DNA of 64,000 nt, taken from the NCBI GenBank assembly GCA_006503535.1, contig QYRS01000005.1, positions 496,001-560,000 on the forward strand, read 5' to 3'. Position numbers and translations under genes: made by a program. The stretch's first letter is position 1. Each line of letters begins with the position of its first letter. The notes below the pieces were generated by a model that saw only the letters and a list, made by a program, of their open reading frames with translations, was not told the DNA's origin and did not search any database. This DNA comes from Arthrinium phaeospermum (lineage: Eukaryota; Ascomycota; Sordariomycetes; Amphisphaeriales; Apiosporaceae). Positions 10,968-22,381 of this stretch are shown here, one piece after another.

Positions 10968-13900
10968 CTAACCAATAAGCTCACCCTTTCCCAGAAGCGC
11001 AAAACGCGCACCACACGAGCAGTTCCTCTGCTGACTGAGCACAAACGTAATGCCAGGCTTGTTCGTCGGGACATCCTCCATGACGCTGGCGCATCTAACA
11101 CACCGCCGCCACTGCACCTGCTCGCCGTTGTTGCTGCCTCCCCCCGATGACTTTGTCCCTTCCTTGGCCCGGTAGATCTCGACCCGCTTGAACAAGTCGA
11201 CCCTGGCCCCCTTCTGCCGGCGCGCCGCCAGCGCCCGGGGGTCGTCATGCACCTCGAGGATGCCGTAGTCGGCGAAGAACAGCTTGTCCAGGTCCGTGTG
11301 TGTGCGGAACTCCTTGAGGTCCGTCTTGAAAAACTTGTTCACGACGTTGAGGAACGGCGGCGGCGGACTGCCCCCCAACAGCAGCGTCAGTTCGCAGTGC
11401 GTCTGCGCCCGCTTGACCGCCTCCTCGCCGGGGTTGAACTTGGGCGCGTTGGGAGCCTGCGGGTTGCTGGGCTGCTGCGCCGCCGACGCCGCGCGCTTGG
11501 CCAGCTCGGCGAACGACTCGCTGTACTGTTTGCGGATGTCGGCGCCGAGCGTCGTGAGCAGCTTGTCGAACTCGGCCACGCTGATGAGCGACGCGTTCGT
11601 GTAGCGGTACATCTTCTGGTACGCCAGGTGAAGGGCGGCGGGCGGCCCGTTGCTCTTGGTGCCCGGCGGGGCGTTGGGGTCCTTGGAGCCGCTGGCGTTG
11701 CGCGTCTCGTAGTACGTCAGGGCGCGCTGGGAGATACCCTGGAGCACGGCCATGCGGCGGCAGACGGCCGAGAGCAGCCCCCGGATCGCCGAGGAAAGCA
11801 TCATGTGAAGAGCGACCTCGTTCTTGGAGAGAAGATACGCCGTCATGTCGCCGAAGTTCTGGCGCGATTCCAAAAAGCTGAGGAATTTGGCGTCGTCCAA
11901 GAGATTGAAGAGGGAGTCGGCCAGCCAACAAAGGAGATCGATGGACCATTTGCAACAGCCGGCCAAGGCATCAACGACCTCTGTAATTGGCTCCGTTAGA
12001 GCGACTTGGGCTAAGCAAAGGGGAGGGGGGCGTGTCTTACCTGGCTCGTCTAGCGGCGAAGTATTATTCTTCAATTGGATCGATCCGTTACTTGCAATAG
12101 TAATGAGAATGACGATATTGCGCAAATGAAGAGCGAACATGGATAGCTTGCCACGGAAATTTCGTGGCTGATACTCTCCGTTCCATCCCAGGTTGTTCAG
12201 GGTACTGAGGCAGAGTTGTAATAGGTTGTTGCGCACTAGGCTATCGTGGTGTGCTTCCTCCGAGTAGTCGACGGAGATTCTCATCAAGCGACACATCTCA
12301 ATGACCCATTGCTCGGCGAATTCTATGGCAATGGTTAGGGGGAGGTTAGGAAGCCGGGTACTGGTTGACTTACTCTCTCTACCAACGAAATATCTTGCCA
12401 CCGCAAGGATGTCGTCAATGTTACTTTGTGTCGTGGCAGCCTGGGCTGTGGACATTGTGAGTGCGGCGACGACCGCTTGTTGTTGTGCTGCTTCACCATT
12501 AGACTTCATTATAGACTATGGTGAAACGGGAGCTTACCGTCACTCATTGCCGTGGGGTCTGCCATGTTGTAATGAATAGGATGCCACTTCACCTTGCCAT
12601 CCTCGCATAGCTGTACCACGGAGAAATGTGTCGGGGAAATAACTGTCTGTAAACCTGCGGGGCATAAGCAACCTGTTCACGCAATTGGCTTTTGTTGCAC
12701 CTACATGTCGGCTCTCCGCTCTGCGTGAAGCCAGCCTCATGGACAGAAGTGATGCGGTCCAGGTTGAACGAGTTCCAGGTCTCAGCCAGTGTGCCTCGGT
12801 CTCGATACTCTGTCGTTCCGTCTTGATACGTGAAGGCTATTATCGTGCCCATGCGAATTATATGGATACCTGTGACTATTTTGTTGACGACGATAGGATC
12901 GAGTCTCTTCATTCTCGGGCCCGTCTGCGAGTAGGTCAGCACTGGGAACGTGACAATGTTAAAGGTGGGGGGCGTACCGAGGGTGCAGCGCCAACACTGT
13001 TTCTTCTCGATCCCAGTTGCTCGAAGGAAGGATGGAGGGTTTGCGGCTGGTCAAAGGCAACTTCCCAACGGTCGATAATACTTTGCACCTCCTGGCTGTA
13101 CGGGCTGTCCGAAGGTGGCACAAAAGACCGCACGGTCAAAACAACGAGGGGGAAAACGTTCTTCGTCCCTTGATCAAATGCGCTGGGTAGCAACTTGATA
13201 TGAGACAGCTGCGTCATGGACGATTCGAGAGGGGTTTCATTATTTCCACCTGGGAGCCAACTGGAGACGACTACGTGTCTTGTCTTGAGCGTTGGGTTGA
13301 GTTGCAGATTACCTGGGGGGGCTCCTTTGTTGCCGGTAGCAGGCACTCCCCAGTCTAGCTGCATTTGAACCAGCTGGAGCTGCTTAGACGACGTGGCTAG
13401 GGCGACGAACATGCATTTCCCTGGACTTGGTCAGTTACTTGATGGCAGTGGCGGTTGGGAGGCTTACACCTTGGGTCAGAGCAGATGGCAGCGTGTGTGA
13501 CGAGGTCGTCTGCCGAGCCGACGCTCTCTAGTTCGTGAGGAGTCTCCTCGATCCTGCCGGTTTGCTGCGTCCAAAACATCTTCAACGACCCGTTTGTGGT
13601 AACACAGAAGAGGACAGATCTGGTAGGGTTCGGGTGGAAAGGTCCGTATTGATGGACGAGTGTTGTCTCAATCTGGTAGTTATTCCCATCCTTCACAATA
13701 GGGGCATGCAATGGATTTCCCTAGCACGCAGGTCAGTGATGACATGCAGGGGTTGGATGGAGAAAAGACGAGCAAACTCACGACACCCCTGTGTGACGGC
13801 ATCGGGTTCATCCAATAGGTGCCTACGACAGCGTGTAGATCGTCTACGGGGTCTGCGTCCCATTTACGGATCGGGAGCATCTTGTTGAGATTTGTATTGA

Positions 13901-14376
13901 AGTTGAGTATCAAAACCCGTCCAGCAGCGTCGATGACGGCCAACTCGGAGGACTGGGTGGGCGCCCAAGAGATGTGCACAATCGGGCCTCCAGAAAGATT
14001 TGGGGAGACTTCACAGCGTGTAGGCTCACTGAGACCCCAGGTTGCGTCCTTGGGGTGGGCGCGGATGTAGCGCAGGTCCAGGGATTGGCCATCGGGAGCA
14101 ATGGAGGCGATGGTGCCGGATTTGGACCATGCCAGGCCCCTGTCGCCAAGTCAGCCAAAGCCATCGTGCGAGGTGTCATAAGGGGACTACATACTGGCAG
14201 CTACCACGGTTCCGCAGCTCGTCGAGGCGAAGCAGCAAGCGTTTGGTCGGGGGCCGAGCCTGCAGATTCAGGGGGACTGAGTCGCCGAACAGATCATCCA
14301 CGTCACCCAAGTCGACCTGCATAGCCGCCCCTTCCATTGGGTTATCGAGGATCAAAGGCATCTTTTCCGAAGCCAT
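10968..14376 (-). CDS. med16: Mediator complex subunit 16 (Med16/Sin4)
   Basis: Tail-module subunit of the RNA polymerase II Mediator, linking activators to the core complex. Nine exons (14195-14376, 13782-14139, 13468-13720, 12978-13420, 12705-12924, 12538-12654, 12374-12487, 12041-12322, 10968-11980) join in frame to 993 aa. The protein starts MASEKMPLILDNPMEG with an acidic DVDDLFGD segment. The N-terminal half is a WD-like propeller, seen in GLAWSKSGTIASIAPDG, VHISWAPTQSSELAVID and FSVVQLCEDGKVKW. The C-terminal half is helical (EVVDALAGCCKWSIDLLCWL) and ends in a four-Cys cluster, RRCVRC then NCSCGARF, that could bind zinc. Exon 7 uses a CAG acceptor 50 nt after its donor; nearer AGs lead to stops. 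The last third is much more GC-rich than the flanks. Confidence 0.91.
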
Positions 14377-16149
14377 GGATGGAGCCAGTATCTGTTGGAT
14401 TTGAAGCGAGTATAGAAGATGTTGTTCTGCTGGGTTTCTTCAGCCTTATTTTTGGGGGTCAGCCTCCCTGCCCTTCACTGGCTAACAGAGATACATCCAT
14501 GCACCTCACAGAGTCCAGGCTATCCAAAGTCCAATAACCTGTGATGTGAGCAATTATTGAGCCAAAAGCAACGAGGCCTGGGATGCTAAAATTGATGTCA
14601 TGAAGGTCTCTCTGGTATGTAATGAGCATGAAAGCGCAAGGCTGAAGGGACGGGCCCTTAGCGTCTTAGCGTCTCACGCCGACAATTGATTGATTGAATG
14701 CGATACAGCGCGGTACCTACATCGCAAGCCACTGCTGGCATGGAGCATGGGAAATGGCAGGGGTGGACCGGATAGACACCTATCAGCGCCACATGCTTCT
14801 TCCATCGCGACCCACTCCAGGGTCATGTTTCCAAAGCAACGGACCCAGCGGTCTCTTTGGTCGTATCAATCTAGATTTTTCCCCTGGTCGCCAAATTGCA
14901 TCATTCTGTTCACAAAGTACATGATGTCTGTGCTACACTGCTGAGCTTCGGTTGACGACAGCCTCATCGCATCGTTAAGGTATTGCCGAGTACGCTTAGA
15001 GAGACCACGTTGAGAGTTTGGTGCTTCTTGGTAATATATAAGATTCGGCGAAAGAGTGGCCTAGGCAGCTGGCAGCTTTGAGGTCTCTTCCGCTAATCCT
15101 GGGTAGGTACCTGACAAGGTGAAGGAACGTATGGAGTGACGATCGCTTACCGATTACCGTTTTAACCTTTCATGCTTGCATGAGTACAGTACAGTCAAGT
15201 AGTCACACCGGCTCGACTGTACAAGAGTACAATCAGTCAGTCCGACCACTTCATGGTTAGTCGATCAGTAGGGCAGATATATAGAGAGAGAGAGATATAT
15301 ATATACTCATTAGCGAAGCTGTAATTTATGGCTTGATTCATGTCCATTCTTTGTGAAATAGTCTGTGGCTAAAAGGCAGGACTGTCGTAAGGTATTCAGC
15401 CAGAGTTCAATCACACATAGCCCTAGTTTGCGGGAGGGGGTTACTTGAGTAAAGCAGTTTCCGCGAATCAATCACGCTTTACACAAAAGGGAAGGGGACG
15501 GTCGCAGTAGCAAATGAAGTACGGATTTGATGCCAGAGTCTCGGTCTGATAGAAGGGCAGAAAGAAGGGGCAGTCAACAATAAATATGCCAGTCAAAGTC
15601 CTGCCCCCCCGTTCCCCCCAATATGCATGGCAGCGGCTGCTTGCTGTTGTCGGCGGATCCACACACACACCCTCCATGCCCATAACACGCAGATCTTCGC
15701 ACCCCAAACTATGTAACCAAGCCTAAGCAAAGGAGCCTCAGCACCAACTTCCAACTCTCCCTTCTCTTCACGCCGCCTAGTCCAAACGCTCATTCTGACA
15801 ACTACCACCACTCTGGTATATATGCGCATCCGTCTTGTGCGGTCGCAAAAAGAGCCCGCGACTTTGGTGTCCATCTCCCATTTTGGAACAACCGCGACCC
15901 AATGAGGTTTCCCGTGCCCAAGACCGGCTCGTCTTCCTTCATTTCCCGTCCTCACAGTGGGATAACCAACGCTCAATCCAGCGGCGCACCCACGTGAATC
16001 CAGAATCCCGCCCTTCTTTATTACGCGCCTCGATTGTTCCAGCGCCCGTTGCAACTAGCGGATTACTATTATTCGATTCTGTCGGCCTAGGAACAATCAA
16101 TCAATTCAATAACTGGCCCATTGTCGGCCTCAGCAACCAGCATAGAATA
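14377..16149. other. Intergenic, divergent 5' regions of med16 and hst4
   Basis: 1.8 kb of non-coding sequence with a GA/TA microsatellite at 15281-15305. The 315 bases before the hst4 start are open in frame with it, but no conserved residues support using them. Confidence 0.6.
15281..15305. repeat. GA/TA dinucleotide microsatellite
   Basis: An (AG) tract joins directly to a (TA) tract; low complexity and non-coding. Confidence 0.8.
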
Positions 16150-18203
16150 ATGACCATGGATTCTTCGTCTTCAGATCTGTCCGAACCTCCTTCGTCAGAA
16201 CCTCCGTCCTCTCCACTTTCCGAACTCTCCAAGTCGCCCTCGCTCTCTCCTGCGCCTCGCGCCGCCATTGCTCGATATCTCTCCCCCATTTCCACCGCGC
16301 CCTCGGGAAGCGCCTCGCCAATGAAGAACTCTTCCGACGCAGATTCTATCTGCGTGAATCCCAATGGCCCACCCCCCGCGAAGCGACGAAAGGTGGAGCG
16401 CAAGCCCCGGACCACGGAGCATCTGAATTTGAAGGCCGGCTACACAGACAGCCAGCAGGACGAAGAGCTCATAGATCGACTGAAGTCGTCCCTGCACAAG
16501 AAGAAGAAGATTGTTGTCATTGCTGGAGCTGGTATCTCCGTGTCCGCTGGAAGTAAGTACATGCATTCCTTCCACTCCCCCACTTCTCTGATCTTGCTTT
16601 TTTGCGACCACGCCCCGACTTGCGAACACCTTTGCTAACCTCCTACTCTTCCTGTACAGTCCCGGACTTCCGCTCTTCTGAGGGCCTCTTCCAGACGCTT
16701 CGCAAGGACCAAAAGCTCAAGGGCTCTGGAAAACAACTGTTCGACGCCTCAGTCTACAAGCACGATGAATCCACCTCTTCTTTTCACGACATGGTCCGAG
16801 AGTTGGCTCGTAAAACCAAGGACGCCCAGCCTACCCCTTTCCACCATATGCTTGCAACCTTGGCCGAGGAAGGTCGCCTTCTGCGCCTGTACAGTCAGAA
16901 TGTGGACGGGATCGATACTGCTATGAAGCCGTTGGCAACCCAGATCCCCTTGCCCGAAAAAGGTCCGTGGCCCAAGACGGTGCAGCTCCACGGAGGGCTC
17001 GAGCAGATGATATGCTCCAAATGCAGCCACACCAGCGAATTCGACGGTTCTCTTTTCCACGGGCCCGAGCCGCCGCCATGCAAAATCTGCGAGGAAATGG
17101 ACACTATCCGCACTTCCTACGCCGGTAAACGCAGCCATGGCATCGGTAAACTCCGCCCGAGAATGGTTCTCTACAACGAGTACAACCCTGACGAGGAAGC
17201 CATTGCCAATGTTGTCAAGGCGGATACGCGCGCGAGGCCGGATGCGGTCATTGTGGTGGGCACCAGTATGAAAATCCCCGGGGTGCGTCAAATCGTTCGC
17301 AACATGTGCAAAGTCACAAGGGAACGCAAGGATGGTATCGCTGTGTGGATCAATTTGGATCCCGAACCGGCCGGGGCGGAGCTGAGGGACTGTTGGGACA
17401 TCGTGGTACGGGGTACATGCGACGATGTGGCCAATCTGGTTGGGTTACCTCACTGGGACGAGAGTTACGGGGACGATGTCAAAGTGGATGCCCAGAAGTA
17501 CGAGAAGAGCATACGCAGCTCCCAGCTTGAGGTTCGGATTCCATCACCGAGCCTCTCGGCCTCGGAAACGGGTAAGAACGAATCCCGCGCCGTCACGCCT
17601 GTCGAGGCCAAGCCCAAGTCCATCGAGAAGATACAGGGCATCCCTACACCTACTGCTAGTCCCAAGATGCGGAACGCCTTGCCAACCGGAAAACCTGCGG
17701 CACGAACGAAGCAGAGCCGGCTCCTCTTCGCAGGAGACAAGACGGCTGCCTCAAGCGATGTCAAACCTGCTGTCAAGGGGGGCGCGAAGAAGCCCGCAGC
17801 AAGGAAGCCTAGGCAATGCAAGAAAACAGGCCAGAAAGCATCAGTGCCTGCAGCAACGGTCAAGACTTCGTTCAAGGCCACAAAGGCCGCGACTGCCGCG
17901 CCTTCCTCCAAGCTGCCGGCCAAGCGCCTGGCCGGTTCGGATAAGCCTAAGGACGCCCAGCCTGGTGATGTCCGCACGGAATTCACGCTGCGTCCGACGA
18001 CGACTCGGCAGAAGCGAATGGAGTCCGAGTACGATTCCAAAAAGGCACAGGACGATGTCAACTCGCAGCTCCAACAGGAGACCATCGCCCACCAATCCCC
18101 TCCGTCTACGCCGACGCAGTCATCGCGTCCGGGCTCGGCGCATTCTGGGATTACCATCAGCCCTCCATCGGTACCGCGAGGAATGGCGAACCTTATCGAG
18201 TGA
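16150..18203 (+). CDS. hst4: NAD-dependent histone deacetylase, Hst3/Hst4-type sirtuin
   Basis: Class I sirtuin whose relatives remove acetyl from histone H3 lysine 56 and protect genome stability. Two exons (16150-16552, 16660-18203; intron 107 nt with branch GCTAAC) encode 648 aa. Residues 1-105 are Ser/Pro-rich with a basic PPAKRRKVERK nuclear signal. The catalytic domain (about 120-420) has VIAGAGISVSAGIPDFRS, the NAD-binding QNVDGID, the catalytic His in QLHGGLEQMIC, two zinc Cys pairs (CSKC and CKIC), VLYNEYNP and VVVGTSMKIPGVRQIV. The intron lies within the GAGIS...AGIPDFR motif. The last 200 residues are a Lys/Ala/Pro-rich low-complexity tail, longer than in yeast relatives. ATG 16150 is followed by another two codons later; either could start the protein. 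Confidence 0.9.
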
Positions 18204-19208
18204 CTGGCTCTGCTCGCTCGTCGTCTCGGCTACTGACCCTGAGACTGGCTCTGCATCTTTTGCGTACATATATCGGAGCACACGTACTGTACATACGAGT
18301 TTATGCATGCTCCATTATTGCATGAGAGGATCCTCTACATTCTAACCGAGGATCCCATGGCGTTGTGTTGGCGTTTTACGGGCCGAAAACGGCCTTGGCG
18401 AAGGGGATATACCAAGTCCTGCTCTTCATCATATCATGCACATGGGAGTTTTGCTTTTTTAGGGGGGGATTCACGGTTGAGCGGGATCCAGGGCTCAGAA
18501 GCGCGAGCTATTAGACCATCGATAGAGTGAAAGGCGTATGGCTTCTTCAATCGACGGCAGCTGCCCTCGATTTACCTCATTTCAACAATGTTCCCCCTTT
18601 CGTGCTGCAAGATGATGTGAATAGTGAGGCTTGGAATGGTGGAAGCGTCGTGTCGGACTGACTGCTTATAGGCATGTGTATCATTGGTTAACGGAACGGG
18701 CCAGTCTTCCTCGGGGTGTGTGAAAGACGTCCCATTATCAGCCTTACCGTTCAAGCTTTACCTCTAACCTGGAAGAACGGTGGCCACCTGTTCGGAAAGA
18801 CGCTTGCTCAGCGCAAAGCCATGATGCCTTACTTGAGGCGAAGTTGACCTTGCGTCCTATTTGAAGCCCAACTCGTTTCGGTAAGCAAATGCCAGCAACA
18901 CGTGCGACAGCCTCTCTCCCCTCGCCAAGAAGCACTGACTATATAACAGTTTTCCCGTTCGCAAGACAGCATTTACGTTGGTCACTTTGTAGGATGAGAT
19001 TGCTACATGGTTGCTGTCTCGCTTGGTATATATGCCATCCTATCATGATTAACAGTCTGTGTGAGGCGCCTAGTCAGTCTCACCGAGGAGAACGTTACAA
19101 CAGCAGCATTCCATCTGTTCGAATTCTTCGCCCAACAACAGATAACCCCATCATCGATGGATATTCCTAAGGTTGCCAACACTCCCACCCACGCTCTCCT
19201 CTCCTTCA
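18204..19208. other. Intergenic, convergent 3' regions of hst4 and the GRF gene
   Basis: Non-coding 3' flanks. A TGTACATA Pumilio-like motif sits at about 18289, shortly after the hst4 stop. Nothing else is supported. Confidence 0.55.
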
Positions 19209-19598
19209 TCATATGATCCGGAGCCCGGCCATCTGGTCCACGAGGTCCTCCCCGACCCGGACCTGCGCGCCGCCGGCGTCGACAAAGGGCGCGTAGAAGT
19301 CGCAGGTGCCCATGCGGCAGACGTAGTGCAGCCGGCCGGTGCGGGCGGCGCGCTGGGTCCGGGACGAGTGGCCGCAGGGGCAGGGCGGGTTGCGCGGGTC
19401 GTTGCCCCGCTCGTCGGCGAAGCCCAGGAACTTGCCGCAGGGGACGCACTTGTGGTACGGCCGCCCCGCGTTGTGCTTGCGGTTCGAGCCGCGCGTCACC
19501 AGGCGCGTGCTGGGCCGCTGGCAGCGGAAGCAGGGGGGCGGCGTGGACGGGGCCGGGGCCAAGGGGGCCGGGCTGGCGAGGGACAGGACCGAGGCCAT
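19209..19598 (-). CDS. Small protein with two GRF-like zinc fingers
   Basis: A single-exon frame of 129 aa starting MASVLSLASP. After a Pro/Ala-rich leader, C23xxC26 and C51xxC54 bracket RGSNRKHNAGRPYHKC, and a second module has CPCG (C73, C75), GRLHYVC (C94) and C99 followed by DFYAPF. This spacing fits the GRF zinc finger, a single-strand nucleic-acid binding fold found in Top3-alpha, NEIL3 and APE2. No enzymatic domain is attached, so it may be a free-standing nucleic-acid binding adaptor; that role is inference. The coding strand is extremely GC-rich compared with the flanks. Upstream ATGs in the same frame (to 19694) are less likely because that stretch has no zinc-finger character. I cannot name an orthologue. 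Confidence 0.75.
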   Translation of the reverse strand: MASVLSLASPAPLAPAPSTPPPCFRCQRPSTRLVTRGSNRKHNAGRPYHKCVPCGKFLGFADERGNDPRNPPCPCGHSSRTQRAARTGRLHYVCRMGTCDFYAPFVDAGGAQVRVGEDLVDQMAGLRII

Positions 19599-20570
19599 TT
19601 TGGTCGTGTTTGTTGCGTAGGCGGGGAGGTATGATAGTAAGTAGCCTTGGCTGGCCTGCTTGCTTGTGGCTCTTTCGGGGTACGGACAGATCACGATGGG
19701 AGTAAGGACTTGCTTGGTGTCTGGCAGAGCCCTGTGTAAGCTGACTCACATCAGGTTCATGGCAAGAACCCCTTTGCAACAATCGTCCGCAGTAAGAATC
19801 AGAGTCCTGGGAAGAGGAGGTCGCTCACAAGCTGGGATGACCCTTCTATTTCTATTCGATCTGCTGAGTTGCATTGGATGGAAGGGCGGCCATATACAAC
19901 GATGATTGGCGTGTTACAGCCTCGCATGCGTTCCCCCCAATATGCCGGAGGCCCACCACACGAGAACATGGCAAGGCCAACCACGGCCCCCGAGCAGTAG
20001 CATCCGATCCTGACGACGAGGCTCCTGCATGAATCATACATACATCCAGAAACTACGCTGGTTTATCTCCATCTTGCCGGAAGGGCAAGTGATTGGAATT
20101 CTCAAGGCCAACGCTGTGTTGCCTCGCACTTTCCGGCCATCGGATACTGACCCCGTCGTCTTTTGAGCATATGATTGTAACACATCCGGTGTTGGTCTCA
20201 TTCCAACGAAGCAACGCAGTCAAAATGGGTTAGATCTTTTATTCAAGACTTTTGCGTTGGGAGTACCGTATCACGGCATATGCATCTGCAAGTAAGCCCA
20301 ATGCTGGAGTTGTCGAGGCATGTACATCAGACTACAATGGCCAAGTCCAACAATCTTACACCATCCATTGTCTTGTCTTTAGGGAGAAGAACATCCTCTG
20401 CCAGTGGAAAAACACCGACCCTCGACCTATTGAAATTCGTCATCTGCAAGAAACATATCGAAAGGTATGCGGAAAGCCACGGCCGGTAAAACAGCAATTG
20501 CAGCCACCTATCGCGGCACAGGCATGGCGATTCAGCAAGAGGTGGGAAGGTAATAGAAGGGAATTAAAAG

Positions 20571-20627
<57 letters not shown>
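20571..20627 (+). repeat. 57-nt A homopolymer with flanking short direct repeats
   Basis: An uninterrupted run of 57 A. AAAAACACCGA occurs both at 20408-20418 and across the end of the run at 20623-20633, so the 152 bases between plus the A-tract have the outline of a retroposed copy with a target duplication. The match relies partly on As and could be chance. Confidence 0.85.
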
Positions 20628-20628
<1 letters not shown>

Positions 20629-22259
20629 ACCGAACAGAACAACACCGTGGTCAATTGGAAGAGATATGAAGGGGGGATTGGATACTTACTCAACGGACGA
20701 ACTGTTTTGATGGGATCAAAGATGGATCAAAGATCAACATCGGGGATCGACATCGGGTTTTGGGGGGGGGCCTACCAACACCACGGCGTGCCGATGGACC
20801 CAAAACCCCTCCCTGCTGCTCCGTGTTCTCGGCAGGGAGTTCGAAGTTGGTGTGAAGCTACGATAGCTACGAGGCGAGCTATCAAGGTTGATTTTTTTTT
20901 TTGGTGAGCGGAAGGTAGATCCTACTCGGTGGGTCAGTTGGCGCAAGAGAGATGTCTACCTGAAAGAAGACATCGAGGTGTCCAGGGGAGTTTTGAACGG
21001 TTGCCTGTTTGATTAGGTTAGCAGACAATTCAAGTCTCACACTCTTCCAATTTGACCACGGTGCTGTTTCTGTCAGTTAGGATTTTCTGTTGCTATTGTG
21101 CTATAGGTAGGTACAATAGGCACTGGTCAACAGTTGGGTGGGCGTTTGGCTATTCAAGCACCTACGCGTCCAGATATTTGACCGGCCTTTCACCCACTGC
21201 TCACCTGCAAGTAGCCTACCTAACCGACATTCCAGACCCGGCCTCAATGACCTTACTTAATTCTATAAGGAACCACAGGTGCTGGGGACTCAAGATGCCA
21301 GAACACCAGGTAACATTGTACTGATCCTATCCAGTCCCCTAGATATCACCACCGCACCATCTCCATGGCCATAGGAGCCATTACTTGCAACTCAAAGGCA
21401 CGCCTCTCGTCACATCAAACCGATGCAGCGTCAGGTCCATTCTATACATCCCAATTGCGACTGTTCCCAATCCTGGCCAAAAACAAACCATCCCCTCGCC
21501 AGCTATTCAGCCGGTCGTGTCCTGCGAGAAGCTCAAACGAGACGGAGCCACCGTAATCATATTCTGGGATAATGGGGCCTTGCACTGACTGATTCAGGGG
21601 TAATGACTGCAGCCAGTTGCGATATCAAGTTGATTGGTACTGATCGATGCTCCAATCCTTTCCTCTCCGGACCACTATGAAGAAGAAACAGCTAACCCAC
21701 ATCATCGTTGCATACTGGTTCATGAGATCGACTATGCCGGAGATTAGACCGACTGCTGGCCTCTCCCCATCCTTCTCGTTATCCTGTCGTCTCCAAAAAG
21801 CGTGGCTTCAATGCTGTTCAACAAGATCCCCCCTTATTGACAACTGGACTGACACCATGAGTGGTTCACATGACGTTGCATCGAGTCACAGCCTCAGCCT
21901 TGAGCCAATTCTGGCCGACCCTATGTTGCGTACATAACCTCTGCCGTTCACCAACTTACTTTACCTGGCCGTAGCGATATTGGTGGATTACCCATACCCA
22001 GTGGATGCTGACGACTCATTCTCGGATGCCATGAACCGGACATGTTCCGACGACAAAAAATAAATTATTGGAAGTCAGAATCACCTATTGTGGGCATAGA
22101 CGACTGCACATACTGGTCTAATATTGGCAACTAGATGTAGATACGGGAAGAAAGAAAGAAATGACATCGTGTATAGGTGTGTAAGTAACTCAGCTAGAGT
22201 ATACACTTCGTAGATATCACCACTATGATAAAGGAGTAAAAGGGTGAAATAACAAAAAT

Positions 22260-22266
22260 AAAAAAA
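22260..22266 (-). terminator. RNA polymerase III terminator of tRNA-Glu
   Basis: Seven consecutive Ts on the coding strand begin nine bases after the tRNA 3' end, followed by a second T5 run (22254-22258). Confidence 0.8.
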
Positions 22267-22274
22267 TAAACACT

Positions 22275-22381
22275 TTCCGATGCGGGGAATCGAACCCCGG
22301 GCTAGTCGGAACTTATCACGACCTTCAGAACGAACTCAAGAGAATGAGAGCGACTAATGTTAACCACTACACCACATCGGA
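22275..22381 (-). tRNA. tRNA-Glu (anticodon CUC) with a 35-nt intron
   Basis: Read on the minus strand, a perfect 7-bp acceptor stem (TCCGATG with CATCGGA), a D arm (GTGTAGTGGTTAACAT), a 5-bp anticodon stem (AGTCG with CGACT), loop CTCTCAC with anticodon CTC, and a T arm of CGGGG-TTCGATT-CCCCG are all present, with discriminator A. The anticodon arm closes only if 35 bases (22310-22344) are removed immediately 3' of position 37, the canonical place for nuclear tRNA introns. Exons are 22345-22381 and 22275-22309. CCA is not encoded. A T-run terminator follows. Confidence 0.93.

Larger units (their letters stand above)
19599..22274. other. Gene-free interval between the GRF gene and tRNA-Glu
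   Basis: 2.7 kb without a supportable gene. Contains a 57-base A homopolymer, short G and T runs (20761-20770, 20890-20901) and scattered short direct repeats of GGATC/CATCGG type near 20715-20760. Open frames here are short and run through low-complexity sequence. Confidence 0.6.

Noticed and set aside
12487..12537. Nearer acceptors (ATAG, GAAG) for med16 intron 6
   Set aside because: Both give stop codons at once; the GCAG acceptor at 12488 keeps the frame.
15835..16149. N-terminal extension of the hst4 frame
   Set aside because: The frame is open, but the extra 105 residues lack conserved or targeting features, and the ATG at 16150 starts the Ser-rich tail typical of the family.
20252..20710. 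152-aa frame ending in polylysine
   Set aside because: The lysine run is only the 57-base A-tract translated; the rest shows no motif.
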